From an uncultured Fretibacterium sp. (GTDB lineage: Bacteria; Synergistota; Synergistia; Synergistales; Aminobacteriaceae): a stretch of 64,000 bases of DNA. Positions 42,931 to 49,497 of this stretch are shown here, in pieces. A program made the translations under genes and the position numbers. The stretch's first letter is position 1. Every line of letters starts with the position of its first letter. The stretch is taken from NCBI GenBank assembly GCA_937915755.1, contig CALGGR010000148.1:1-64000 (forward strand), read 5' to 3'. Under the pieces are notes generated by a model, which saw only the letters and a program-made list of their open reading frames with translations, did no database searches and was not told the DNA's origin.

Positions 42931-43066
42931 CAGTACTCTATGGGCAATCCCTTGCCTATATTCTATTATTTCTTGATGTTCTAAAATATTGGAAATTTTT
43001 CAGGTGAGCAAAAAAAATAGAACACAAAGCATTTATGTAAGCACACATCCTCGATAATTTTTTGAC

Positions 43067-43162
43067 ATGGCCAATAGCGTGGAGAAAATAATAAGACTCG
43101 TAAAAGCCGTAACTGAGCTAATACGAGCCATAGCGGACTTAGTCCGACTTTTCAAAGCGTAG
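43067..43162 (+). CDS. 31-residue amphipathic peptide (paralogue of the 28-residue peptide at 47.5 kb)
   Basis: The peptide reads as one amphipathic helix with KIIRLVKAVTELIRAIADL in its core and a LVRLFKA end. It aligns without gaps to the peptide at 47460-47546 (KIIKLAEVLTDLVRAVTEL), with DNA-level similarity around the start. The start could be ATG 43067 or GTG 43079; the latter aligns with the ATG of the paralogue, and neither has a strong ribosome-binding site. A nested hairpin and an intrinsic terminator follow. Possible roles are a membrane-active toxin or a signalling peptide; neither is shown. Confidence 0.5.
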   Translation: MANSVEKIIRLVKAVTELIRAIADLVRLFKA

Positions 43163-43175
43163 TTCCCATCCGTAA

Positions 43176-43228
43176 GAGATTCACCATTCTCTGAGGTGGG
43201 GATGAGAGCCCCACTTCAGGTGAGTCTC
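43176..43228 (+). promoter_or_regulatory. nested hairpin after the 31-aa peptide
   Basis: GAGATTCACC (43176-43185) pairs with GGTGAGTCTC (43219-43228), enclosing a second hairpin TGAGGTGGGG / CCCCACTTCA (43192-43218). The same two-level fold, with the same GGTGGGG inner arm, follows the paralogous peptide at 47559-47613. Confidence 0.7.
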
Positions 43229-43242
43229 ATTTTTCAATTGCG

Positions 43243-43272
43243 CTGTCCCAAGCTCTCCGGGACAGTTTTTAT
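43243..43272 (+). terminator. intrinsic terminator of the 31-aa peptide transcript
   Basis: CTGTCCC pairs perfectly with GGGACAG around a 9-base loop, followed by TTTTTATTAT. It also faces the end of the convergent yoeB gene. Confidence 0.85.
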
Positions 43273-43303
43273 TATATCACAGAAACAAAAAGTTTTCCCC
43301 TCC

Positions 43304-43573
43304 CTACTTGTCGTCATAATGTCCTTTGCAATGCGCGATATATATCCTATCGTCCTCAATGCGGTACACAAGCCTGTCCTTCTCGTTAATCCTTCTGCTG
43401 AACGAGCCTTGAAGATTTTTGCTCAATGGTTCGGGATTCCCGATCCCTTCTAAACAGCCGTTGCGTTCAATGTCCTTGAGTAACAAGTTAATACGCTTAA
43501 TCGTTTTCTTGTCCTGTGTCTGCCAGTACAGATAATCTTCCCACGCTTCGTCTGACCATATCTTTTCAGTCAT
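43304..43573 (-). CDS. yoeB: YoeB/Txe-family mRNA-cleaving toxin
   Basis: A ribosome-dependent endoribonuclease toxin of 89 residues. It shows IWSDEAWEDYLYWQTQDKK at the start, RINLLLKDIERN, and the C-terminal catalytic block FSRRINEKDRLVYRI followed by HCKGHYD. These are the family's signature with the catalytic Glu, Arg, His and terminal Tyr. The start at MTEK (43573) is preferred over the four-codon longer frame. It overlaps the antitoxin gene by eight bases, so translation is coupled and expression follows the antitoxin. Confidence 0.93.
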   Translation of the reverse strand: MTEKIWSDEAWEDYLYWQTQDKKTIKRINLLLKDIERNGCLEGIGNPEPLSKNLQGSFSRRINEKDRLVYRIEDDRIYIAHCKGHYDDK

Positions 43574-43835
43574 CCTCGACCTCAATCAGCTCATGCGGTT
43601 TCCCCTTGCCCTCCTTAAGTTCCTGTATAGATTTCAACACATAAGCCTGATTGACCTCGCTATAAAACGGATCCGACTCTCTGGAAATTGCGAAAGGAAT
43701 CCTATTCTCCCTGATCACTGTCTTAATGAAAAGATTCAAAGCAGACGAAGTATCAATTCCAATATCAGAGCAGAACGCATTAAACCGAGCCTTGTCCATC
43801 TCGTCAACGTGAGCTTCAATCGTAGAAATTGCCAT
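43566..43835 (-). CDS. dinJ: DinJ/RelB-family antitoxin
   Basis: An 89-residue antitoxin, first gene of the pair. The N-terminal ribbon-helix-helix reads MAISTIEAHVDEMDKARFNAFC, followed by DIGIDTSSALNLFIKTVI, typical of RelB/DinJ DNA-binding domains. The C-terminal part (about 55-89) would wrap the toxin. ATG 43835 is chosen because AAGGAGGTGG lies seven bases upstream. The protein is expected to repress its own promoter together with YoeB. Confidence 0.92.
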   Translation of the reverse strand: MAISTIEAHVDEMDKARFNAFCSDIGIDTSSALNLFIKTVIRENRIPFAISRESDPFYSEVNQAYVLKSIQELKEGKGKPHELIEVEDD

Positions 43836-43992
43836 AAAATCCACCTCCTTCGATCATTATTATATCAGCGAACAAAAAAGAAGTGAGGCTAAGAACGATT
43901 TGATATAATACATTCCACGAGGGAGTCCCGGATGAGGTACAGGGCTCATCGCTGAAACGGGGAGCTGCCCCTGTGGAATTGAGGTGTACGCC

Positions 43993-44124
43993 ATACCGAA
44001 AGGTAAGCGAAAAACCGGAAAAAAACACTGGCAATCGTTCCTCCCCTAGATCGACAAAATCGCCACTGCCATATTCTGGATTGTGAAAACCGTCTTAGTT
44101 TTAATAGACTGGTTCACTCGTTAA
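43993..44124 (+). pseudogene. decayed copy of the 41-aa membrane peptide gene
   Basis: The frame is colinear with the intact gene (IPKGKRKTGKK then WQSFLP), but the start is ATA in place of ATG and the codon for the conserved Trp is TAG. The rest (IDKIATAIFWIVKT and VLVLIDWFTR) is unchanged. From the upstream in-frame GTG a 22-residue truncated product is conceivable. Confidence 0.75.
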
Positions 44125-44205
44125 ACCGCTGAGTGTTAATTTCACAGCGTTAGGGGTCTGCTAACTCCCTCACCGCTGCCCCTATTCTACCACAAATCCG
44201 CACAC

Positions 44206-44233
44206 AAAAAAAGAGAGGAGTTTCCCCCTCCCT
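44206..44233 (-). terminator. intrinsic terminator of flagellin
   Basis: On the minus strand AGGGAGGGG pairs with CTCCTCTCT (two G-T pairs) across a GAAA tetraloop, followed by TTTTTT. It lies 27 bases after the flagellin stop. The duplicated copy near 41373-41400 keeps it with one mismatch. Confidence 0.85.
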
Positions 44234-44259
44234 TTTCTTTCCTACGTTGTCAGCTACGA

Positions 44260-47109
44260 CTAACGAATGAGGCTCAAAACGTTCTGAGGCTGCTGGTTCG
44301 CCTGAGCAAGCATCGAGTTTCCGGCCTGGAGCATGATGTTGAGTTTCGTAAATTGCATCATTTCCTTCGCCATATCGGCGTCGCGGATTCTGCTCTCTGC
44401 GCTGGTCAGGTTCTCGCTTGCCGTCGTCAGGTTGCTTGCTGTGTACTCCAACCTGTTCTGGTAGGCTCCGAGTTTCGCCCTCTGAGTGCTTACCTTGTCG
44501 ATTGCGTTGTCGATGACCGTGATTGAGCGTCCAGCTCTGTCATGGCTCATTACGTTCACTCCGTCAAGCCCGAGTGCGTGTGCCCTCATATCGCCGATGT
44601 CCATTCCGAGATCTTCGCCCTCATTTGCGCCAATCTGAAGGACTGTCGTGTTGTCGGCAAGGTGAACGGTCGTCTCCTGCTGAGTGGCTGTGTAGGTAAA
44701 CTTCTTCAGACCCTCGTTCCACTTCGCTTCAACGCCCTTCAACGCTCCGAACTCTACGTCAACGTTCTCGTGGATTACTCCGTGAAGCACGTTACCAGTC
44801 GTCTTTACACCCTGCGCTATTGTCTTGCCGGTATGCTCGTCAAGGACATCAACAGTGTATGTACTCTCTTTCGAGTCCTGAATTGTATTCAGTGAGAACG
44901 CGTCAATGATTCCCTGATCGCCGGAGAATGTGATCTCTCCCTGTGCGCCGGGCACTACTGAGCGGATTACGAACGTTCCGGGTACTGCTTCCGAAGATGC
45001 ACCCTTGAATGATACGAACGTGGCAAACTTCGTAGCGTCGTCAACGTACTTCGACTGACCGAGTCCTGTCGAAATTGCATCGTTAATCTTCGTAGCAACC
45101 TCATCAAGCGTGTCATTCGCGTAGAGCATGATGTCCGCCGTCTTGCCGTCGCCCTGATTGAGAGTGATCTTCTTAGCGTCGTCGAGCATCATTACGCCCT
45201 CTGAGTTCCAGAACTTATCGAGGTCGCGCAGTCTGACATCTCCCGTCGCCGTCTTGCCGATGTAGGCATTCGAGAAGCTGGCGAGCGTATCTCCGTTAAC
45301 AGCTGCGGCCTTTCCTCCATCAGCTACAGCGGCCATAGAATGGTCATCCTGTGTGCCGAAATAACTGTCTGTAACCAGCGTAACAGTTCCTTGTGTTACT
45401 GCTCCGGTCTTTTCATTGATGATGTAGTTCTGGAAGTTAATCTCCGAGTCGGCGAGCTGAGTGCCGTCCAGATAATACTGTACAGGGTCATTACCCCTAA
45501 ACGGGCCGTTGGCCCATCCGTCTTCCCAGCCGGTATCCAGAGCACCTTTAAGCTCAAAATTGACACCTTTATCCGTAAGAGTGTTGCCCGCCGAGAAGTT
45601 CACTACGAACTTTCCATTGTCTCCTACAGCTCCGTAATTTCCTGCAGCGAGTGCAATAGTAACATTCGGTGCGCCAGTTGTTCCTCCGAAGATGTCGTTG
45701 AGATTGGTTGCCGATGCCGCACCCTGTTTGACGACTATGTTCTCCTGAGTCTTTGTCGAGCTTTTACCATTCTCATCCAACAGTGCTGCTGTCGCCTTGA
45801 GGGTTACGATTCCGTTCTTGTCGTCTTTCCCTGTTACCTCAAAGAGAACGCTTCCATTCAGTGTGTTGGTGGTATTATTGACAAATGTGAAGACCTCACT
45901 GGCATCTTTATTAGCCCCGCTATCGGCCAACTTTGATCCATCAGCTGCGTTGTCATGGCGCACAACAAGTTCTGTTGCCGTTCCACCGTCCACGCTCTGC
46001 GTAATTGACAAATTGCCAATGTCCTTCGAACCGAACTTTTTCAGACTAATGGATCCATTAGCGGTTGATGAGCCATCACCTTCAGCGGTATCGCCAAGAG
46101 CTGTCGCTATACCAGATATTTCCACTCCCATCTCCCTAGCCTTGCTAATTGCAGCTTCCGCCGCGGCCTCAATTCTTCCTCCCATCTGAGCGGCATCGCT
46201 TCCAGCTGCGTACGACCCTCCGCTCGCGTTAGTAATCCTAAAAGAACCGAGTACTTCATCGCCCAGCTTAATCGTGTAATCCGCATAGTGCCCGTTTGCG
46301 AGTGCGGCTACTTGGTTGGTATCTTCCAGTTTGGTGTACTGCATTCCGCCGACATCGTAAGCACCTGTTACTCTCTTAGCAGCTGATCCGGCCGTTCCTA
46401 CTGCCTGCGCTGTCAGCTTCAGGGAGTAATCTCCGGGTGCCATTCCGTCAGAGATTACGTCCTTGACTCCGTCAGGAGTATTTACTGTCTTGTTGAGTAG
46501 GACGTTTTCGTGCTTGATCGTCATGATGTCGCTCTTCTGGACTTCACCCTCTCCCGGTTCGGCCTTCACGCGGATTTTGTAGTTGCCCTCGATTGACTTC
46601 TTCTGTCCGAACTGGTCAACTTCACGGAGGCCTCCGTTGATGATGGCTTTAGTCTCGAGGTCGCTGGAACTCCAGAGCCCTGCTGAGTCACCGTTGAGGA
46701 GCTTCTTCTTGTTGAACTGAGTTGTGTTGCCGATGCGGGTGATCTCTTCCTTGAGCTGGTCAATTTCGACCTGGACATAGCTTCTGTCCTGCTGTGTCAG
46801 GGTGTCGTTTGCGGCCTGAACTGCGAGCTCGCGCATACGCTGAAGGATTGAGTGCTCTTCCTGGAGTGCGCCTTCTGCTGTCTGGATAAGGCTGATGCCG
46901 TCCTGAGTGTTGGCGACTGCTCTGTCGAGTCCCTTAATCTGGGAGCGCATTTTCTCGGATATTGCGAGACCTGCTGCGTCGTCTGCGGCTGTGTTGATGC
47001 GGAGACCGCTTGAGAGTTTCGCTATTGACTTCTGGAGCGCGTTGCTGGTGTTATTGACGATGTTATAGGTTTGCAACGCAGGAATGTTGTGCTGAATTAC
47101 CATACTCAT
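44260..47109 (-). CDS. fliC: giant flagellin
   Basis: The flagellar filament subunit, 949 residues where 270-500 is common. The N-terminal D0/D1 part is canonical: MVIQHNIPALQTYNIVNNTS, SSGLRINTAADDAAGLAISE and a following QKGLDR-like GLDRAVANTQDGISLIQ. The C-terminal D1/D0 part ends LQAGNSMLAQANQQPQNVL. Between about residues 180 and 850 lies a long variable beta-rich insert with several repeated-looking domains, surface-exposed on the filament. ATG 47109 follows AAGGAGGTATTTACC; the longer frame starts inside the leader. FliS near 2.3 kb is its likely chaperone. Confidence 0.95.
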   Translation of the reverse strand: MSMVIQHNIPALQTYNIVNNTSNALQKSIAKLSSGLRINTAADDAAGLAISEKMRSQIKGLDRAVANTQDGISLIQTAEGALQEEHSILQRMRELAVQAANDTLTQQDRSYVQVEIDQLKEEITRIGNTTQFNKKKLLNGDSAGLWSSSDLETKAIINGGLREVDQFGQKKSIEGNYKIRVKAEPGEGEVQKSDIMTIKHENVLLNKTVNTPDGVKDVISDGMAPGDYSLKLTAQAVGTAGSAAKRVTGAYDVGGMQYTKLEDTNQVAALANGHYADYTIKLGDEVLGSFRITNASGGSYAAGSDAAQMGGRIEAAAEAAISKAREMGVEISGIATALGDTAEGDGSSTANGSISLKKFGSKDIGNLSITQSVDGGTATELVVRHDNAADGSKLADSGANKDASEVFTFVNNTTNTLNGSVLFEVTGKDDKNGIVTLKATAALLDENGKSSTKTQENIVVKQGAASATNLNDIFGGTTGAPNVTIALAAGNYGAVGDNGKFVVNFSAGNTLTDKGVNFELKGALDTGWEDGWANGPFRGNDPVQYYLDGTQLADSEINFQNYIINEKTGAVTQGTVTLVTDSYFGTQDDHSMAAVADGGKAAAVNGDTLASFSNAYIGKTATGDVRLRDLDKFWNSEGVMMLDDAKKITLNQGDGKTADIMLYANDTLDEVATKINDAISTGLGQSKYVDDATKFATFVSFKGASSEAVPGTFVIRSVVPGAQGEITFSGDQGIIDAFSLNTIQDSKESTYTVDVLDEHTGKTIAQGVKTTGNVLHGVIHENVDVEFGALKGVEAKWNEGLKKFTYTATQQETTVHLADNTTVLQIGANEGEDLGMDIGDMRAHALGLDGVNVMSHDRAGRSITVIDNAIDKVSTQRAKLGAYQNRLEYTASNLTTASENLTSAESRIRDADMAKEMMQFTKLNIMLQAGNSMLAQANQQPQNVLSLIR

Positions 47110-47459
47110 GGTAAATACCTCCTTGTGATTTTGTGTTTCTGTCCCCAATTCTTCCGTGTACTGGGGAGTTTCTTCCCCTCACGATTTCTGAGAGTAACCT
47201 GTGTGCGCTTTGAAACTTTTTCCTAATCGCGATTTCGGTTAATTTTGGAGCTTTGGCCGGTTGTGCGTTTTTCGCTGGGCCTTTCTCTTTTCACTCACAT
47301 TCTCGGAGGGTAATGGGTGGGACTTTAGCGGGAGGGGAAATTTCGTGTGATAGAATATTTGCGGGAAGCCGCTCGGTTCCATTAGCCGGGTGAGGCTTGC
47401 AAGGGGTACCACTCCGGCAGCCTGTTTTTAGGAAGTACAGGTGAAAGGAGGTGGGAGCG
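47110..47459. promoter_or_regulatory. intergenic region between flagellin and the 28-aa peptide, with extended -10 promoter
   Basis: No larger gene is convincing here. On the plus strand TGATAGAAT (47348-47356) is an extended -10. Its leader can fold AAGCC-x-CTCGG (47366-47375) with CCGGG-TGA-GGCTT (to 47398), and CCTGT with ACAGG near 47421-47440. On the minus strand no clear sigma-28 or sigma-54 promoter for flagellin could be assigned with confidence. Confidence 0.45.
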
Positions 47460-47546
47460 ATGAGAAAAATAATAAAACTCGCCGAAGTCTTGACTGACCT
47501 CGTGCGAGCAGTAACGGAGTTAATCCGTGAAATCAAATCGCGTTAA
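47460..47546 (+). CDS. 28-residue amphipathic peptide
   Basis: ATG 47460 follows a near-perfect Shine-Dalgarno (GAAAGGAGGTGGGAGCG). The peptide (core KIIKLAEVLTDLVRAVTEL, end IREIKSR) forms an amphipathic helix with Leu, Val and Ile on one face and charges on the other, and is a paralogue of the one at 43067. The ribosome-binding segment AGGTGGGAG (47449-47457) can pair over nine bases with CTTCCACCT just after the stop (47551-47559). A long 3' nested hairpin follows. Such long-range closure is known for type I toxin mRNAs. No antisense RNA has been identified. Confidence 0.65.
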   Translation: MRKIIKLAEVLTDLVRAVTELIREIKSR

Positions 47547-47548
47547 TA

Positions 47549-47613
47549 GTCTTCCACCTTAGGGTTTGCTTTTTCAGGTGGGGACTCGATCTCCCCGCCA
47601 TAGTAAGCCCTAA
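47549..47613 (+). promoter_or_regulatory. nested hairpin and Shine-Dalgarno-complementary segment after the 28-aa peptide
   Basis: TTAGGGTTTGCT (47559-47570) pairs over 12 bases with AGTAAGCCCTAA (47602-47613, two G-T pairs), enclosing GGTGGGG (47577-47583) with CCCCGCC (47593-47599). CCACC at 47554-47558 can pair either with the inner GGTGG or with the upstream ribosome-binding site, so alternative folds compete. Confidence 0.7.
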
Positions 47614-47689
47614 ATCAAAACGTCTGAGCTTCACAAGTTTTTTTATTATAGCACCCTTTTTCAACTCAAAAGGTAATCGCATAGTAAAC

Positions 47690-47877
47690 GAATTACCGTC
47701 CCTAACGGGGCTACGCTAGAACGAAGTACGCTAGGGACTACGGGAAGTTACGCCTATGAACTCCACCCTACGGTAAGACGACTTCGGACAGCAGCATCGG
47801 TTGGAGCACAGTCTTCGTTAAGTTGCTTCACACGCTACGCTCAGGAAGCCGCCATTTCTATAAGTTGCGGTAGTTCA
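47690..47877 (+). mobile_element. solo IS605-type right end with omega-RNA-like sequence (copy B)
   Basis: Homologous to 20900-21094: ACCGTCCC, CGAAGTACGCTA, GGGACTACGGGAAGTTACGC, CGCTACGCTCAGGAAGCCGCC and the terminal GGTAGTTCA. GTCCCT/AGGGAC would close the RNA stem. Its right end enters the 3' end of the convergent hisS gene, so a transcript of the element would continue antisense into hisS. No transposase or tnpB is present. Confidence 0.72.
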
Positions 47878-49117
47878 CATACTTTACAGCCTCGCTCATC
47901 GGAATACTTACCTGCGAGCCGTCAGAAAGATTTTTAACCGCGACAGTCTCATTCGCCCTCTCATCAGCCCCGACAATGAACGCGAACTTACACGCTCCTG
48001 CAGCTTTCATCTGAGCCTTGAAGCCGCGTCCAGAAGTATCACATTCAGCGGAGATTCCAGACATCCTGAGATTGTGAGTGAGAACCTGAACAGTTCCCCG
48101 CGAGTCATCATCGAGAGCAACGCAGTAAACCGAAACTTCCGGCCTCTCTCCGAATGAGCAGCCCTGTTCCTCCATAACCAGCGCAGCCCTGTCAAGTCCG
48201 CAGGCAAAACCAACTCCGGGAATCTTTCCGCCGCCTATTGCCCGAGACAAGTTATCGTAGCGTCCACCGCCTGCAACAGCATTCTGAGCCCCCAAGTCCC
48301 CCGACAAAATCTCATAGGCCGTCTTCGTGTAATAGTCCAGTCCCCTTACGAGTCTCTTGCTGAGGGTGTACGTGAAGCCCAAGCGTTCAAGCCCAGCCCT
48401 TACCTCCGCGAAATGTTCACGGCATTCGTCGCACAATGAGTCGAAGATGTCAGGCGCACCATCAGAAGCATGACTGCATGATTCGTTCTTGCAGTCGAGG
48501 ATACGAAGAGGGTTACGATCGAGACGGTCAAGGCAAGTTCCGCAGAGTTCGGATTTGTGTGCGTTGAAATATTCCACGAGCTTCTGGCGGTAAACCGGCC
48601 TGCACTTCTCACAGCCTACGGAATTTATGACAACCTCAAGATTCTTCAGGCCGAGTCTCCTGAAAATCTCAATACTCAACGCGATAACCTCAACGTCAGC
48701 CATAGCCCCCGCGATTCCGAGACACTCCGCGTCAATCTGGTAGAACTGCCTGTAACGTCCCTTCTGCGGCCTCTCATGCCTGAACATTGGCCCCCAGTTC
48801 CAGAGCTTCGCACTCGCACCCTGAGCGCAGAGGTTATTCTCGATTGCAGCCCTCATTACTCCGGCTGTCGCTTCCGGCCTAAGGGTTATGCTTCTTCCTC
48901 CCCTGTCCTCGAACGTATACATCTCCTTCTCAACGATGTCAGTAGTCTCGCCAACACCCCGTGAAAACAGTTCCGTATGCTCAAATATTGGAAGGTGAAT
49001 CTCGCTGAACCCGAAATCCCTCATAGTCCTTGATGCTGTGTTGATGATGTATGACCACTTCCACGACTCTGCTGGTAAAATGTCGCGTGTTCCTCTTGGC
49101 GCAATTATTGCCGGCAT
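47858..49117 (-). CDS. hisS: histidine-tRNA ligase
   Basis: A class II aminoacyl-tRNA synthetase of 419 residues. It shows motif 1 and early region APRGTRDILPAESWKW, motif 2 FRHERPQKGRYRQFYQIDAE, the HisA boxes LVRGLDYYTKTAYEI and AVAGGGRYDNL, GVGFACGLDRAAL (motif 3), and a C-terminal anticodon-binding domain. A CxxC-containing segment (CGTCLDRLDRNPLRILDCK) is present as in many bacteria. The last few residues (VNYRNL) and the stop are encoded by the end of the solo IS605 right end, so the native C-terminus was replaced. Confidence 0.95.
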   Translation of the reverse strand: MPAIIAPRGTRDILPAESWKWSYIINTASRTMRDFGFSEIHLPIFEHTELFSRGVGETTDIVEKEMYTFEDRGGRSITLRPEATAGVMRAAIENNLCAQGASAKLWNWGPMFRHERPQKGRYRQFYQIDAECLGIAGAMADVEVIALSIEIFRRLGLKNLEVVINSVGCEKCRPVYRQKLVEYFNAHKSELCGTCLDRLDRNPLRILDCKNESCSHASDGAPDIFDSLCDECREHFAEVRAGLERLGFTYTLSKRLVRGLDYYTKTAYEILSGDLGAQNAVAGGGRYDNLSRAIGGGKIPGVGFACGLDRAALVMEEQGCSFGERPEVSVYCVALDDDSRGTVQVLTHNLRMSGISAECDTSGRGFKAQMKAAGACKFAFIVGADERANETVAVKNLSDGSQVSIPMSEAVKYVNYRNL

Positions 49118-49144
49118 TTCTTAATCACTCTCCCTGAAAAATTC

Positions 49145-49465
49145 TTGCTTATGTGGCGTGAGCTACCGCCCTTCACGGATTTAGCTGCTTCCCAATTCAA
49201 CGAGGCTGTTACATCCTCTCCAAAGGCGTTACTTTTCTGTGTTTCACAGGTATTTCGTTCTACCGCAGGCCCGAAGGTATGATAGCTCGTTTAGATGAAA
49301 ATCTGGATGAAATATGCTGTAAGTCATGCGTTATCGTGTGTTTGCCCTTTTCGCGTATTCGGTTGTTTCTCTCTAATCTCTGTTCTTCCGTCATATTAAG
49401 CATTAAATGTATTATACTATACAATACAATTCATTTCCCGCCTAAAGAGGTGGGAGTCTTCTTGT
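49145..49465 (-). mobile_element. internally deleted IS605/tnpB element
   Basis: On the minus strand the left end and the first codons of tnpB (MTEEQRLERNNRIREKGK) match the element at 54.8-56.2 kb, then the sequence jumps to the omega-RNA part (AACGAAATACCTGTG, CGCCTTTGGAGAGGATG) and the right end (GGCGGTAGCTCACG). About 1.1 kb of tnpB is missing. The left-end hairpin TCCCGCC/GGTGGGA (49436-49452) is kept. It lies between hisS and the SLBB gene and contains no working gene. Confidence 0.82.
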
Positions 49466-49497
49466 AAGTTATGATAAAATTTTTTGGGGTGATTCTA

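Larger units (their letters stand above)
43863..44352. repeat. direct repeat, copy 2 (decayed small-peptide locus plus flagellin 3' end)
   Basis: Matches 41036-41522. The promoter TGATATAAT and the leader stem ATTCCAC/GTGGAAT are unchanged, while the small ORF is broken. On its right side the repeat runs into the intact flagellin gene, so this is the parental position of the flagellin end. Confidence 0.9.

Noticed and set aside
47110..47300. Sigma-28 promoter for flagellin
   Set aside because: Candidates with CCGAAAT-like boxes near 47235 lack a matching TAAA element at the right distance.
47291..47536. 81-codon minus-strand ORF opposite the 28-aa peptide
   Set aside because: It is antisense to a better-supported small ORF with an excellent ribosome-binding site, has no ribosome-binding site of its own, and its composition looks like a shadow frame.
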